Notes: generated by a model from the sequence alone, not told the origin. 64,000 bases of DNA from Limnohabitans sp. MMS-10A-178 (GCF_003063375.1 NZ_NERY01000001.1:558001-622000); one strand, 5' to 3'; shown: positions 34,742 to 44,999, numbered from the stretch's first letter. Translations and numbers: made by a program.

Positions 34742-35352
34742 GGCTTGTCGCCCCCTGTGCGAGGACTACTTTTTAAAGCTGGCCCGACGACAGGCGCACT
34801 TGCTTCATTGGTTTTGGGCCGTGGTGTGATGGTGGCTTTGACGCGCTGGCTGCCAGCGTTGTTGCCCGCTGCATTGGATTTGCCGTCCACCGAGAAAACT
34901 TCGGTGTTGTTGTCGACCAAAATTTGCTGCCCTTGAATTCGGTCTGCCACCACCGTGCCTCGCAACAAGCGCAATTCGGCCCGTTGGGTGAGTGTGAGGG
35001 TGTTGGCTTGGCTGTTGTAAACGGCGGTTTCGGCTTCGCCTTCGGTGTATTCGTTAACGCCCTCGCGTTTTTGACGAAAGAAAATGCGTTCGCCGGGCTC
35101 GGCCCACAGCCTGGCCACCTGATTGCCTTGGCTGTCTTGCTTGACTTCCATCTTGGCGGCTTTCAGTACCAAAGTGCCCTTGGTCATTAGCACTTTGCCT
35201 GTGAAGGTGGTGAGTTGTTGCTGGTCGTCGTGTTTGAGGCTGTCGGCCTCGACGTTCATGGGCTTGTCGCGGTCTGCTTTTTCGGCGAAAGCCATCTGCG
35301 CCGTGAAGACGGCAGCCAGAAGACAGAGCAGAATGTTGAGCTTGATTTTCAT
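34738..35352 (-). CDS. lptA: LPS transport periplasmic protein LptA
   Basis: LptA bridges LptC and LptD in the periplasm as a beta-jellyroll carrier of LPS. The 204-residue protein has a signal peptide (1-23, ending MAFA) and the OstA domain ([40 protein letters not shown] onward). A disordered Pro/Ala/Thr tail follows. LptC and the KDO genes often found upstream are not here; dsbA with a strong terminator is, so lptA must have its own promoter in the 69 bases before it. Confidence 0.92.
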   Translation of the reverse strand: MKIKLNILLCLLAAVFTAQMAFAEKADRDKPMNVEADSLKHDDQQQLTTFTGKVLMTKGTLVLKAAKMEVKQDSQGNQVARLWAEPGERIFFRQKREGVNEYTEGEAETAVYNSQANTLTLTQRAELRLLRGTVVADRIQGQQILVDNNTEVFSVDGKSNAAGNNAGSQRVKATITPRPKTNEASAPVVGPALKSSPRTGGDKP

Positions 35353-35420
35353 AAAGGCGCGAATCTTGCTTGATTGTAGGTCGTCAGAGAGAAGTCAAGC
35401 CTCTTTGATGAAAAAATGAC

Positions 35421-35444
35421 AAAAAAAAGCCCGCAGATGCGGGC
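35421..35444 (-). terminator. Intrinsic terminator after dsbA
   Basis: Read leftward, GCCCGCA (35444-35438) pairs with TGCGGGC (35435-35429) around a two-base centre (effectively a four-base loop), followed by eight T. It ends the argS-SPOR-dsbA group before lptA. Confidence 0.9.
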
Positions 35445-35467
35445 ATATGTGCAACACCTGCTTTGAA

Positions 35468-36130
35468 TCAGGCACGACCTTGTCGAACCAAGGCCAGCAA
35501 AGAATCGGTCACTTGCAATGCCCGATCCATGTTGCCTGCTGAAGTGCCGTCAATGTAGTATTTGCCGGCAACGCCCAGGGATGGGACGCCTTCGATCTTG
35601 AAATCGTTTTGCAATTGCACAGCACGCTTGAGTTTGCTGGCCACACCAAAAGACTTTGCGGTGTCTGCAAACTTGGTTTTATCGACACCTTGCTTTTCGA
35701 TCCAAGTCAAAATGCTGGCGTCGGTGTTCAAGGGCAAGCGCTCGCCATGAATGGCCTGAAAGACTTTGACATGCAATTTATCGAGCAAGCCCATGGCTTC
35801 TAAAGAGAAAAACAAACGTTGTTGGGGCGCGAAGTCTTCTCTGAACGCAACGGGTATGCGGCGCACCACCACATCCTTGGGCGCATTTTTGACCCACTGG
35901 GCAAAAGCGGGTTCGAAAGCGTTGCAGTGACCACAGCTGTACCAAAAAAATTCAATCACTTCAATTTTGCCCGCTTCGGTTTCTGTAGGAATGGGACGGC
36001 CTAGCTTGATGTAGTCTTTGCCAGCCACAAACTTGGCAGGGCCTTGCGCCAATGCGGGAGCCATGAGGCCCACAGTGCCTACAGCGGCAGCCGTGCCCAA
36101 TGTAGCCAAAGAAAATTCGCGACGTTTCAT
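35468..36130 (-). CDS. dsbA: Thiol:disulfide interchange protein DsbA
   Basis: DsbA introduces disulfides into periplasmic proteins. The 220-residue mature-type protein has the thioredoxin active site CGHC (FFWYSCGHCNAFEP, about 65) and the cis-Pro near the C-terminus (EGVPSLGV). ATG 36130 has an AGGAG site. The leader reads MKRREFSLATLGTAAA... ending ALAQ. The Arg-Arg-x-Phe start resembles a Tat signal, whereas DsbA usually uses the Sec/SRP route. It follows the SPOR gene by 49 bases. Confidence 0.92.
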   Translation of the reverse strand: MKRREFSLATLGTAAAVGTVGLMAPALAQGPAKFVAGKDYIKLGRPIPTETEAGKIEVIEFFWYSCGHCNAFEPAFAQWVKNAPKDVVVRRIPVAFREDFAPQQRLFFSLEAMGLLDKLHVKVFQAIHGERLPLNTDASILTWIEKQGVDKTKFADTAKSFGVASKLKRAVQLQNDFKIEGVPSLGVAGKYYIDGTSAGNMDRALQVTDSLLALVRQGRA

Positions 36131-36179
36131 GAGTTGCTCCTGGTCAATAGAGGTGTGAGTCAATCAGCCGAAGGCATGA

Positions 36180-36875
36180 TCAGCGTTGCACGCGCACCAA
36201 GGCGGCATCCATGCCGCTGGCATCAAGGCGTGATTTGATTTTTTCAGCTTGTTCTTTGTCGTCAAAGGGGCCGCTGCGAACCCGAAAAATAGCGCGTCCA
36301 GCTTGCTCACGCTCACTCACTTTGGCCTCAATGCCCATCATGGAAAGCTTGGCTTTTTGAGCGTCTGCATCGGCGGCAGACTTGAAGGCACCGGCTTGAA
36401 CAAAGTAAGTGAAAGGATCGCTTGAAGCGGCAGCTTTGGTGGCAGGTTGAGGTGTGGCCGCAGGTGCTGGCGCAGCAATGGGTGGATCGGCCGTGACAGC
36501 GGGCGCAGGCATATTGGCGGCTGGCGGAGTTGCGCCTGTAGAGCCTGTAGGGCCTGTAGTGCCTGGGGTACCTGCTGTGGCTGCCCCACCTGCAGCACCC
36601 GCAGCACCTGTATTTGGGGCAGCTGCCGCATCAGGCGGCACTGCCGGCGCAGCCGGTTTGCTCTGCAATGCTCCGTTGGGATTCCAATCTTTGTTTTTCT
36701 GGGCTTCAACCGCATCTTGGTCTGCAGAGCGAGTTTGATTTTTGTTGCTAAAGGGCATGGGCACTTTGGTCACGTACATGGCCACACCGAGTGCCACAGT
36801 GAGACCAATGACCAAACCCAGAACAAAACCGAGCAAGGTACCACCGCGCTGGCGTTGGATGTTGGAATGGGACAT
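36180..36875 (-). CDS. SPOR-domain membrane protein
   Basis: The 231-residue protein has a short cytoplasmic N-terminus, one membrane helix (about 14-33) and a long Ala/Pro/Gly/Thr-rich periplasmic linker (about 50-150). A C-terminal SPOR domain (about 155-231, FTYFVQAGAFKSAADADAQKAKL) binds denuded peptidoglycan at the division site. This matches FtsN-like or DedD-like cell-division proteins. It lies directly downstream of argS, a frequent betaproteobacterial arrangement. Confidence 0.9.
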   Translation of the reverse strand: MSHSNIQRQRGGTLLGFVLGLVIGLTVALGVAMYVTKVPMPFSNKNQTRSADQDAVEAQKNKDWNPNGALQSKPAAPAVPPDAAAAPNTGAAGAAGGAATAGTPGTTGPTGSTGATPPAANMPAPAVTADPPIAAPAPAATPQPATKAAASSDPFTYFVQAGAFKSAADADAQKAKLSMMGIEAKVSEREQAGRAIFRVRSGPFDDKEQAEKIKSRLDASGMDAALVRVQR

Positions 36876-36920
36876 GTTGTGAAGTACTCTCTAATTCGTT
36901 CTGAAAAAGTGACGTCAGAA

Positions 36921-38606
36921 TTACATTTGCTCAGGCGCTGACACACCCAAGACTTTCAAGCCATTTTGCAAGACTTGCGCGCAAGCTGCAACCAGTGCCA
37001 AGCGCGCCAATTTGAGCGACTCGTCTTCTACCAAAATGCGTTCGGCATCGTAGTAGCTGTGGTAGCTGGCTGCCAAGTCGCGCAAGTAGAAGGTGACGTC
37101 GTGCGGGGCAAAATCTTGTGATGCCGCCGTGAGCATTTCGGGGTACTTGGCCAACAGCAACATGAGCGCTTGTGCCTTGGGGTTGTCCAAACTGGACAGG
37201 TCTGCTTTGGCCAAGCTGGCCACATTGCCGCCCCAGGTTCGCAAGATGGATTGAATGCGCGCGTGGGCATACTGCACGTAGTAAACGGGGTTGTCGTTGT
37301 TTTTGGCCAAGGCCAAATCAATGTCAAACACATACTCGGTGTCGGGCTTGCGGCTGAGCAAGAAAAACCGCACGGCGTCTTTGCTGGTCCACTCAATGAG
37401 GTCGCGCAAAGTCACATAGCTGCCAGCGCGTTTTGAAATTTTCACTTCTTCGCCACCGCGCATCACGCGCACCATGGTGTGCAGCACGTAGTCGGGGTAG
37501 CCTTGGGGAATACCTGCGCCTGCGGCTTGCAAGCCAGCGCGCACGCGGGCAATGGTGCCGTGGTGATCGGTGCCTTGAATGTTGACCACCTTGGTAAAGC
37601 CACGTTCCCACTTGGTGATGTGATAAGCCACATCGGGCACGAAGTAGGTGTAGGTGCCGTCGCCTTTGCGCATTACGCGGTCTTTGTCATCACCATAGTC
37701 GGTGGACTTGAGCCAAAGAGCGCCGTCTTGTTCGTAGGTCTTGCCGGCTTCTTGAAGTTTTTTGACCGCACTGTCGACACGGCCGCTGGTGTAGAGGCTG
37801 GACTCGAGGTAGTAGTTGTCAAACTTAACGTCGAAGGCTTTGAGGTCGAGGTCTTGCTCATGGCGCAAATAAGCCACGGCAAATTCACGCATGCCATTCA
37901 AATCGTTGAGGTCGCCACTGCCGGTAAATTCGCGGTCGTCCGACTTGACGGTTTTCTTGGCTAAGAAATCTTGCGCAATGTCGTGGATGTAGTCGCCGTT
38001 GTAGGCGGCTGCGTTTTCGCCGCTGGGCCACTGAGCATCGCCCGGTTTGAAACCTTGCGCGCGCAATTGCGTGGAGGTGGCCAAGGTGTTAATTTGCACG
38101 CCGGCGTCGTTGTAATAGAACTCGCGGTACACCGACCAACCTTGGGTGGCAAACAAATTGCAAATGGCATCGCCCAATGCCGCTTGCCGGCCATGGCCCA
38201 CATGCAAGGGACCTGTGGGGTTGGCCGACACAAATTCCACCAATACTTTTTCATGGCGCTCGGCTTGTTTGCCAAAGCAAGATGCAGCGTGCAGCACTTC
38301 TTTGACCACCGCTTGTTTGGCGCTGGGCTTGAGCTTGAGGTTTAAAAAGCCAGGGCCTGCAATGTCGATGCTTTCAACCCATTGGCTGAACGCAGGTGTG
38401 TCCATGAGTGCAGTTCGCAAAGCCTCGCCCACTTGCCTTGGGTTTTGCCCCAGGGGTTTGGCCAAGTGCATGGCGGCCGTACAGGCTAAATCGCCATGGG
38501 CGGCCACCTTGGGTGACTCAAAAATGGCTTTGGCGCCGGCACCAGCGTGAAGGCGTTCGAGTTCGGCGGCAAGGGCCGAGAGTAAATCTTGTTTGGCTTG
38601 AAGCAT
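36921..38606 (-). CDS. argS: Arginyl-tRNA synthetase
   Basis: ArgS charges tRNA-Arg and is a class I synthetase. The 561-residue protein has the N-terminal tRNA-binding additional domain (1-110), the HIGH motif as HVGH (135-138), a KMSKS-like loop ([14 protein letters not shown], about 350) and an anticodon-binding DALR domain ending in [12 protein letters not shown]. It starts nine bases before the LysR stop, on the same strand. Confidence 0.97.
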   Translation of the reverse strand: MLQAKQDLLSALAAELERLHAGAGAKAIFESPKVAAHGDLACTAAMHLAKPLGQNPRQVGEALRTALMDTPAFSQWVESIDIAGPGFLNLKLKPSAKQAVVKEVLHAASCFGKQAERHEKVLVEFVSANPTGPLHVGHGRQAALGDAICNLFATQGWSVYREFYYNDAGVQINTLATSTQLRAQGFKPGDAQWPSGENAAAYNGDYIHDIAQDFLAKKTVKSDDREFTGSGDLNDLNGMREFAVAYLRHEQDLDLKAFDVKFDNYYLESSLYTSGRVDSAVKKLQEAGKTYEQDGALWLKSTDYGDDKDRVMRKGDGTYTYFVPDVAYHITKWERGFTKVVNIQGTDHHGTIARVRAGLQAAGAGIPQGYPDYVLHTMVRVMRGGEEVKISKRAGSYVTLRDLIEWTSKDAVRFFLLSRKPDTEYVFDIDLALAKNNDNPVYYVQYAHARIQSILRTWGGNVASLAKADLSSLDNPKAQALMLLLAKYPEMLTAASQDFAPHDVTFYLRDLAASYHSYYDAERILVEDESLKLARLALVAACAQVLQNGLKVLGVSAPEQM

Positions 38607-38615
38607 CCCCCGATT

Positions 38616-39548
38616 TTACGGGGCGCTTTGCCAAGTTGCGGGCAAGCTGTAGTGATGCTTTAAAAAGTCTATCCAAAGCCGCAAACGCAGGGGCAAGTGT
38701 TTGCGCTGGGGAAAAACACCGTAAATGCCATTGGGCGGGGCCGCATAATTGGCCAAAACCTCTACCAACTGGCCCGATTGGATGTCGTTTTCTACCTCCC
38801 AAGTGCTGCGCCAGGCAATGCCCATGCTGGCCAGGCACCAGCTGTGCAAGACCTGACCGTCCGAGCAATCTAAGGGGCCGTGCGGCCTGAGGTGAGTCAC
38901 TTCTGGGCCTTCTGAGGTGTCTGGGGAAGTGGTTTTGAAGGCCCAGCCGCGGGTTTGAGAGGCATCGCTAGACAAGGTCAAGCAGCTGTGATGCAGCAGG
39001 TCTGACGGTTGTTGGGGGGTGCCATGCTTTGCCAAGTAAGCGGGCGTGGCCACACATAGACGGCGGTTGTCGGCCAGGCGAACACTCACCAAGGAAGAGT
39101 CTGGCAAGTCGCCCACGCGCACAGCAAAGTCAAAACCTTCTGCAGCAAGGTCTATGACCCGGTCGCTCAGGTTCAAGGAGATTTTGACATCGGGGTTTTG
39201 GGCGTGAAACAGGGGGGCCAAGGGAGCCACATGGCGCCTCCCAAAGCCCGCTGGCGCAGTGATGCGCAAATGACCGCTGGCTTTGAGGCCGCCGGCCGAT
39301 AAGCTGTCTTCGGCATTGGCCACGTCGCTTAAGAGGCGTTGGCAGTTTTCCAAAAACGCACTGCCTTCATGCGTGAGGCTGATGCGGCGGGTGGTGCGCA
39401 GCAGCAGCTTCACGCCCAGATGGGATTCCAGAGCATCCAGTCTGCGCCCAATGATGGCTGGCGCTACACCTTCTGCGCGTGCGGCAGCGCTCAGGCTGCC
39501 ACGGGTGGCCACTGACACAAAAGATTCAAAAACTTTGAGTTTGTCCAT
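38616..39548 (-). CDS. LysR-family transcriptional regulator
   Basis: The 310-residue protein has an N-terminal LysR helix-turn-helix (about 1-60, FESFVSVATRGSLSAAARAEGVAPAIIGRRLDALE) and a substrate-binding domain (about 90-295). The CaiB-type CoA transferase gene ends 35 bases upstream on the same strand, so the two may be co-expressed. Most LysR regulators are divergent from their targets, so the target is uncertain. Confidence 0.88.
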   Translation of the reverse strand: MDKLKVFESFVSVATRGSLSAAARAEGVAPAIIGRRLDALESHLGVKLLLRTTRRISLTHEGSAFLENCQRLLSDVANAEDSLSAGGLKASGHLRITAPAGFGRRHVAPLAPLFHAQNPDVKISLNLSDRVIDLAAEGFDFAVRVGDLPDSSLVSVRLADNRRLCVATPAYLAKHGTPQQPSDLLHHSCLTLSSDASQTRGWAFKTTSPDTSEGPEVTHLRPHGPLDCSDGQVLHSWCLASMGIAWRSTWEVENDIQSGQLVEVLANYAAPPNGIYGVFPQRKHLPLRLRLWIDFLKHHYSLPATWQSAP

Positions 39549-39583
39549 GGTGTCTAGTTGTTAATGTGTTGAGGTGTTTGGTT

Positions 39584-40783
39584 TTAGCTGCTTGGGTTGC
39601 TGAGTTTTTGAATGTCTTCGGCGCTGTAGCCCAAGCTGCTGAGCAGAGGCGCGTTGTGCTCGCCCAAGCGAGGTGCAGATTGCCTAACCTTCAAGCGCTC
39701 TTGGTTCATGCTGAAAGGCAGCAACACCGTGTTGATGCTGCGGCCATCGTTGAGTTCAACAGGCGCTAAGCTGCCCGTGGCCTTTAAATGCGGATCGTCT
39801 AGCAGTTCGTGAGGGGCCGTGATGGGCGCATAAGGCAATGCGTTTTTTTCAAACACTTCGCTCAGGTGAGCCGCAGAAAATGCTTTGAGCCGCTCACGCA
39901 GAAGTGGAATTAGCCAATCGCGTTCTTTCACCCGGTCGTTGTTGGTGAGCAAGCGTGGGTCATTGAACAAGTCGGCATAGTGAAAGACCTCGCAGAAAAT
40001 TTTCCAAGCTGTATCGCTTACAACGGCCAAGAAAATTTGTTCGCCGTCTTTGACCACAAACACATCGTAAACAGCCCAAGCCGAAATGCGTTCTGGCATA
40101 GGCGCTGCCGCTTTGCCCGTCACTTGGTATTGCATCATGTGTTGCGCCACCAAGAACACATTGTTTTCAAACAAGGCGCTTTGCACCTCTTGCCCAAGGC
40201 CTGTTTGTGTACGTTGCGCCAGTGCTGCCATGGCGCCAATGGCACCAAACATGCCGCCCATGATGTCGTTGACGCTGGTACCTGCGCGCAGGGGATCGCC
40301 GGATCGGCCTGTCATGTAGGCCAAGCCGCCCATCATTTGCACCACTTCGTCCAAGGCGGTGCGATGTTCATAAGGGCCTGGCAAAAAACCTTTGAGAGAG
40401 ACGTAAATCAAGCGTGGGTTGAGCTTTTTCAGGGTGGTGTAATCAAGCCCTAGCTTTTCCATGGTGCCGGCCTTGAAGTTCTCACTGAAGATGTCGGCCG
40501 TGGCAATCAAACGCAAAACCGCTTCTTTGCCTTCGGGTGTTTTCAAATCAAGGGCCAAGCTTTTTTTGTTCCGATTGAAAAGCGGAAAAAAACCTGCACC
40601 CGAGCCCAAAAGTTTTCGCGTGCCATCGCCCTCGTGGCCGTGGCCAATTGGCTCCACCTTAATCACCTCTGCACCCAAATCGGCCAGCACCATGCCGCAG
40701 GTAGGCCCCATCACCATGTGCGTGAGTTCAACAACGCGGATGCCTTCGTAGGGCAATGATGGCAAAACACGGTAAGAGGACAT
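39584..40783 (-). CDS. CaiB/BaiF CoA-transferase family protein
   Basis: The 399-residue protein is a class III CoA transferase (YEGIRVVELTHMVMGPTCGMVLADLGAEVIKVEP start). The catalytic Asp is in SVNDIMGGMFGAIGAMAAL near 170. It would move CoA between organic acids, for example succinyl- or oxalyl-type acyl-CoA. It stands next to the divergent malate synthase G gene, so use of a C2 or dicarboxylic acid is a possibility. Confidence 0.87.
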   Translation of the reverse strand: MSSYRVLPSLPYEGIRVVELTHMVMGPTCGMVLADLGAEVIKVEPIGHGHEGDGTRKLLGSGAGFFPLFNRNKKSLALDLKTPEGKEAVLRLIATADIFSENFKAGTMEKLGLDYTTLKKLNPRLIYVSLKGFLPGPYEHRTALDEVVQMMGGLAYMTGRSGDPLRAGTSVNDIMGGMFGAIGAMAALAQRTQTGLGQEVQSALFENNVFLVAQHMMQYQVTGKAAAPMPERISAWAVYDVFVVKDGEQIFLAVVSDTAWKIFCEVFHYADLFNDPRLLTNNDRVKERDWLIPLLRERLKAFSAAHLSEVFEKNALPYAPITAPHELLDDPHLKATGSLAPVELNDGRSINTVLLPFSMNQERLKVRQSAPRLGEHNAPLLSSLGYSAEDIQKLSNPSS

Positions 40784-40934
40784 GCTGTCTTTGGGTATGA
40801 AAATGTGCGTATGGGTATTTCAATCTTTTCAGAACTGAACAATATTTTCACTAATTTTGACGTAATTGGCCCGAATCTTTGCCAAAAAGTCACAAGTCAA
40901 AAGATATTTCTCTGATTTATAAACTCTGAAACAT

Positions 40935-40956
40935 CGAATAAAGTGAGGTTTATTCG
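40935..40956 (+). promoter_or_regulatory. Hairpin or operator in the glcB leader
   Basis: CGAATAAA (40935-40942) and TTTATTCG (40949-40956) form a perfect 8-base inverted repeat around GTGAGG. A T-rich tract (40962-40977) follows, just before the AGAGG ribosome-binding site of glcB. It could be a repressor site or a weak attenuator. The surrounding 206-base gap between the divergent caiB-type and glcB genes is AT-rich, with no clear consensus promoter. Confidence 0.5.
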
Positions 40957-40989
40957 GAAAATTGTTTTTATTTTTTTAAAGAGGCTTCC

Positions 40990-43221
40990 ATGACCGATCG
41001 CATTGCCATCCACGGACTTCACGTGGCCACACCACTTTTTCGTTTTATCGAAGACCAAATGCTGCCCGCAGTAGGCGTCAAAAGCCAAGCATTTTGGGCG
41101 GGCTTTGATGGCATCGTGAAAGACTTGGCACCCGTCAACATCGCTTTGTTGGCTGAGCGCGACCGCATTCAATTGGAAATGGACAAGTGGCACACCGCCA
41201 ACCCAGGCCCCGTGAGCGATGCCAAAGCCATGAAGGCGTATCGCAAACATCTCTCGTCCATTGGCTATTTGGTGCCCGAACCCAAGAGCCCAAAAGCCAC
41301 TACCCAAAACGTCGATGCCGAATTGGCAGTGTTGGCTGGCCCACAATTGGTGGTGCCTATTTTGAATGCGCGCTATGCACTCAATGCAGCCAACGCACGT
41401 TGGGGCTCTTTGTATGACGCCTTGTATGGCACTGACGCATTGAGCGAGGCCGATGGCTGCGAAAAGGGCACAGGCTACAACCCCAAGCGCGGCGCCAAAG
41501 TGATTGAGTATTGCCGCTATGTGCTTGACCGTTGCGCGCCCTTGAAAAAAGGCTCGCACATTGACAGCACGGGTTACAGCGTGAAGGACGGCAAGTTGGT
41601 GGTGAGCTTGAAATCGGGCACCACCACCTTGGCCGATGGCAAACAATTTGTGGGCTTCCAAGGCGATGCCAAGGCGCCCACATCATTGCTGTTCAAGCAC
41701 AACGGTTTGCACCTCGATTTGCAAATCAACAAGTCTCATCCCATTGGCAAAACAGACCCCGCGGGCGTGTCTGACTTGGTGGCTGAAGCGGCGCTTTCCA
41801 CCATCTTGGATTTGGAAGATTCGGTGGCAGCCGTTGATGCCGAAGACAAAGTGTTGGCCTACAGCAATTGGCTCGGCATTTTGCAAGGCACGTTGTCTGA
41901 AGACGTGCTAAAGGGTGGCACAACCTTCAAGCGCACTTTGAATGGCGACCGCGTGTACACCAAGCCCAGCGGCAAAGGCCACGAAGTGTTGCATGGCCGC
42001 TCTTTGTTGTTCGTGCGCAATGTGGGTCACCTCATGACCAACCCTGCCATTTTGTACAACGCCGCAGACGGCACGCAAAAAGAAATTCCAGAAGGCATCC
42101 TGGACGCCATGATTACCACCACCTGTGCCATGGCCGATTTGCAAAAGAAGAAGGGCGCCGATTTCCGCAATAGCCGCACCGGCAGCGTGTACATCGTGAA
42201 GCCCAAAATGCATGGCCCCAAAGAAGTCGGTTTTGCCGACACTTTGTTTGGCCGCGTTGAAAAGGTCTTGGGTTTGAAGGCTTCTACCGTGAAGCTGGGC
42301 ATCATGGACGAAGAGCGCCGCACCAGTGTCAATTTGGCAGCCTGCATTGCAGCCGCTAAATCGCGCGTGGCCTTCATCAATACCGGCTTCTTGGACCGCA
42401 CTGGCGATGAAATGCACACCTGCATGTTGGCAGGCCCTGTGATGCGAAAGGGTGACATTAAAGGCAGTACATGGCTGGGTGCTTACGAGCGAAGCAATGT
42501 GGCCGTGGGCTTGCAAGCCGGATTGCGCGGTCGTGCACAAATTGGCAAGGGCATGTGGGCCATGCCCGATTTGATGGCCGACATGTTGAAACAAAAAATT
42601 GGTCACGCCAATGCGGGTGCCAACACTGCTTGGGTGCCAAGCCCCACAGCGGCCACCTTGCATGCCATGCACTACCACCAAGTGAACGTGCCAGCTCTGC
42701 AAAAGCAGATGGAAAAAACCATTGCTAAGCAAAGTGCCAAGGCCATGCGCGAAGAAACCTTGAGCAAGTTGTTGCAGTTCCCCGTAGTGACCGCAGCACA
42801 AGCTGCAGAGTGGACCGCGAAAGACAAACAAGATGAGCTCGACAACAACGCCCAAGGCATCTTGGGTTATGTGGTGCGTTGGGTTGACCAAGGCGTAGGT
42901 TGCTCCAAAGTACCCGATATCCATGGCGTGGGCTTGATGGAAGACCGTGCCACTTTGCGCATCAGCAGCCAGCACATTGCCAACTGGCTGGCGCATGGTG
43001 TGGTGACACAAGCCCAAGTGGAGTCCACCATGGAGCGCATGGCCGCAGTGGTGGACCAGCAAAATGCAGGCGATCCTTTGTACCAAAAGATGGCCGGCAA
43101 TTTCAAAACATCCAAGGCTTATCAAGCGGCTTGCGACTTGGTTTTCAAAGGCAAAGAGCAGCCTAGCGGTTATACCGAGCCTTTGTTGCATGCATGGCGT
43201 TTGAAGGTCAAGGCCGGCTAA
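40990..43221 (+). CDS. glcB: Malate synthase G
   Basis: GlcB condenses glyoxylate with acetyl-CoA to malate in the glyoxylate/glycolate pathway. At 743 residues it is of the G type (about 720-740), not the shorter A type. Family stretches include [60 protein letters not shown] and [14 protein letters not shown] (catalytic core). An AGAGG site precedes ATG 40990. No isocitrate lyase is in the window. Confidence 0.96.
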   Translation: MTDRIAIHGLHVATPLFRFIEDQMLPAVGVKSQAFWAGFDGIVKDLAPVNIALLAERDRIQLEMDKWHTANPGPVSDAKAMKAYRKHLSSIGYLVPEPKSPKATTQNVDAELAVLAGPQLVVPILNARYALNAANARWGSLYDALYGTDALSEADGCEKGTGYNPKRGAKVIEYCRYVLDRCAPLKKGSHIDSTGYSVKDGKLVVSLKSGTTTLADGKQFVGFQGDAKAPTSLLFKHNGLHLDLQINKSHPIGKTDPAGVSDLVAEAALSTILDLEDSVAAVDAEDKVLAYSNWLGILQGTLSEDVLKGGTTFKRTLNGDRVYTKPSGKGHEVLHGRSLLFVRNVGHLMTNPAILYNAADGTQKEIPEGILDAMITTTCAMADLQKKKGADFRNSRTGSVYIVKPKMHGPKEVGFADTLFGRVEKVLGLKASTVKLGIMDEERRTSVNLAACIAAAKSRVAFINTGFLDRTGDEMHTCMLAGPVMRKGDIKGSTWLGAYERSNVAVGLQAGLRGRAQIGKGMWAMPDLMADMLKQKIGHANAGANTAWVPSPTAATLHAMHYHQVNVPALQKQMEKTIAKQSAKAMREETLSKLLQFPVVTAAQAAEWTAKDKQDELDNNAQGILGYVVRWVDQGVGCSKVPDIHGVGLMEDRATLRISSQHIANWLAHGVVTQAQVESTMERMAAVVDQQNAGDPLYQKMAGNFKTSKAYQAACDLVFKGKEQPSGYTEPLLHAWRLKVKAG

Positions 43222-43231
43222 ACTGTTTCAG

Positions 43232-43255
43232 GGCGGCCTATTGTGGGCCGCCTTT
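43232..43255 (+). terminator. Weak terminator after glcB
   Basis: GGCGGCC (43232-43238) pairs perfectly with GGCCGCC (43246-43252) around a seven-base loop, followed by only TTT. The strong stem and short T run suggest partial termination before the amidotransferase gene. Confidence 0.5.
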
Positions 43256-43270
43256 GAAAAAGGCTTCGAT

Positions 43271-44032
43271 ATGTGCCAACTCTTGGGCATGAACTGCAAC
43301 ACGCCCACGGACGCGACGTTCAGCTTCAGTGGCTTTTCGCAAAGAGGCGGTGTCACCGATCACCATTCGGATGGTTGGGGCATTGCCTTTTTCGAAGGTG
43401 CGGGGGTGCGGCATTTTGTAGACCACCAAGAGGCCAGCCGTTCGCCGGTGGCCGAACTCATTCGGCGCTACCCCATCAAAAGCCAAAATGTTATTGCGCA
43501 CATTCGCAAAGCGACGCAAGGTGCGGTGTCACTCGAAAACTGTCATCCGTTTGTGCGCGAGCTCTGGGGCCGTTATTGGGTGTTTGCGCACAATGGCAAT
43601 TTAGAAAACTTCTATCCGCGCTTGCATGGCCACTTTCAGCCTGTGGGACAAACCGACAGTGAGGGGGCATTTTGTTGGATCATGCAGGAGCTGTCCAAGT
43701 CGCATGCAACGGTACCCAGTGTGCAAGAGCTCACCCTCACACTGCGTGAGTTAGTGCCGCAAATTGCCAAGCACGGCACCTTCAATTTTTTGCTGTCCAA
43801 CGGCCAAGCGCTTTGGGCACATGCCTCCAACAACTTGTACTACGTGATTCGGCAGTACCCATTCAAAACGGCCACGCTCAAAGATGAGGACATGCAAGTG
43901 AACTTTGCCGAGCAAACCAAGCCCACCGACCGTGTGGCGGTGGTGGTCACCGCCCCCCTCACGCTAGACGAGCCGTGGACAGCGTTTGTGCCAGGCGAGG
44001 TGATGGTGTTTAAGGATGGCGCTTTGCTTTAA
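43271..44032 (+). CDS. Class II glutamine amidotransferase (YafJ type)
   Basis: The 253-residue protein starts MCQLLGMNCNTPTD. Cys2 becomes the N-terminal nucleophile after Met removal, the hallmark of Ntn-type class II glutaminase domains and the reason for choosing ATG 43271. Further family signs are DGWGIAFFEG, RKATQGAVSLENCHPF, HNGNLENF and QTDSEGAFCWI. There is no synthase domain, as in YafJ/EgtC-like stand-alone amidotransferases; the physiological acceptor is unknown. Confidence 0.88.
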   Translation: MCQLLGMNCNTPTDATFSFSGFSQRGGVTDHHSDGWGIAFFEGAGVRHFVDHQEASRSPVAELIRRYPIKSQNVIAHIRKATQGAVSLENCHPFVRELWGRYWVFAHNGNLENFYPRLHGHFQPVGQTDSEGAFCWIMQELSKSHATVPSVQELTLTLRELVPQIAKHGTFNFLLSNGQALWAHASNNLYYVIRQYPFKTATLKDEDMQVNFAEQTKPTDRVAVVVTAPLTLDEPWTAFVPGEVMVFKDGALL

Positions 44033-44056
44033 GGCGCTTTGCTTCAAGGCGCTTTG
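44018..44056. repeat. Tandem 15-bp repeat (2.6 copies) at convergent gene ends
   Basis: Units GGCGCTTTGCTTTAA (44018-44032), GGCGCTTTGCTTCAA (44033-44047) and GGCGCTTTG (44048-44056) follow without gaps. The stop codon of the amidotransferase lies at the end of unit one and the gshB stop lies in unit two. Confidence 0.8.
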
Positions 44057-44994
44057 ATCGCCGCTTCCAATGCATCAATGAAAATAGCCGCCACATCACA
44101 GCCGGTTTGGTCAAAAATTTCTTGGAAGCAAGTGGGGCTGGTGACGTTGATCTCGGTCACGCTGGTGCCAATGACGTCAAGACCAATGAGCAACAAACCA
44201 CGCGCCGCCAAAATGGGGCCAATGGTTTCTGCAATGGCGCGGTCCTTGTCTGTAAGGGGCTGCGCCACACCTTTGCCACCCGCAGCCAAGTTGCCGCGCA
44301 CTTCGCCACCTTGCGGAATGCGCGCCAAGCAGAAAGGCACAGGCTTGCCGCCAATGATGAGCACGCGTTTGTCACCTTGCGCAATGGCGGGTAAAAACTT
44401 TTGAACCATGACCGATTGCGCACCATCGAGGTTGAGCGTCTCAATGATCGAGCCCAAATTCATGCCATCGGCGCCAACACGGAAAATGCCCATGCCGCCC
44501 ATGCCATCGAGCGGTTTCAAAATGATGTCTTGGTGCTCCGCGTGGAACGCCTTGATGGCGTCGGCCGATCGTGTGACCAAAGTGGGCCCAATGAATTCGG
44601 GAAATTCCATGATGGCCAGTTTTTCGGGGTGGTCACGCAAAGCAGATGCTTTGTTGAACACCTTGGCACCTTCGCGTTCGGCTTGGCTTAGCAAATGTGT
44701 GGCGTAGAAAAATTCGCTGTCGAAGGGTGGATCTTTGCGCATGATGATGGCGTCAAAGTCTTTCAGCCAAGCTTGGCGCGTGGCCGTCACTTCGTACCAG
44801 GTGTTGGCATCGCCGGTTAAGTGCAGATCTTGAACTTGCGCTTTGACGCACTCACCGCGCTGCCATTGAATATGCGGTACCTCGCAAGCCGTGATGCTGT
44901 GGCCGCGCTTTTGGGCCTCGCGCATCATGGCAAAACTGGTGTCCTTCTTGATCTTGAAGGAGGCGAGGGGGTCGACAATGAAAAGGATGTTCAT
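44044..44994 (-). CDS. gshB: Glutathione synthetase
   Basis: GshB joins gamma-glutamylcysteine with glycine using ATP. The 316-residue ATP-grasp protein has the family start (FIVDPLASFKIKKDTSFAMMREAQKRGH), MRKDPPFDSEFFYATHLL, KPLDGMGGMGIFRV (ATP loop) and GLDVIGTSVTEINVTSPTCFQEI. It has no clear Shine-Dalgarno; a perfect hairpin (45000-45020) occupies that space. It is downstream of icmF on the same strand. Confidence 0.96.
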   Translation of the reverse strand: MNILFIVDPLASFKIKKDTSFAMMREAQKRGHSITACEVPHIQWQRGECVKAQVQDLHLTGDANTWYEVTATRQAWLKDFDAIIMRKDPPFDSEFFYATHLLSQAEREGAKVFNKASALRDHPEKLAIMEFPEFIGPTLVTRSADAIKAFHAEHQDIILKPLDGMGGMGIFRVGADGMNLGSIIETLNLDGAQSVMVQKFLPAIAQGDKRVLIIGGKPVPFCLARIPQGGEVRGNLAAGGKGVAQPLTDKDRAIAETIGPILAARGLLLIGLDVIGTSVTEINVTSPTCFQEIFDQTGCDVAAIFIDALEAAIKAP

Positions 44995-44999
44995 GCGCG

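Noticed and set aside
41908..43191. 427-codon open frame antisense to malate synthase G
   Set aside because: It mirrors the codon bias of glcB, has no ribosome-binding site and yields a Cys/His-rich chain with no recognisable motif.
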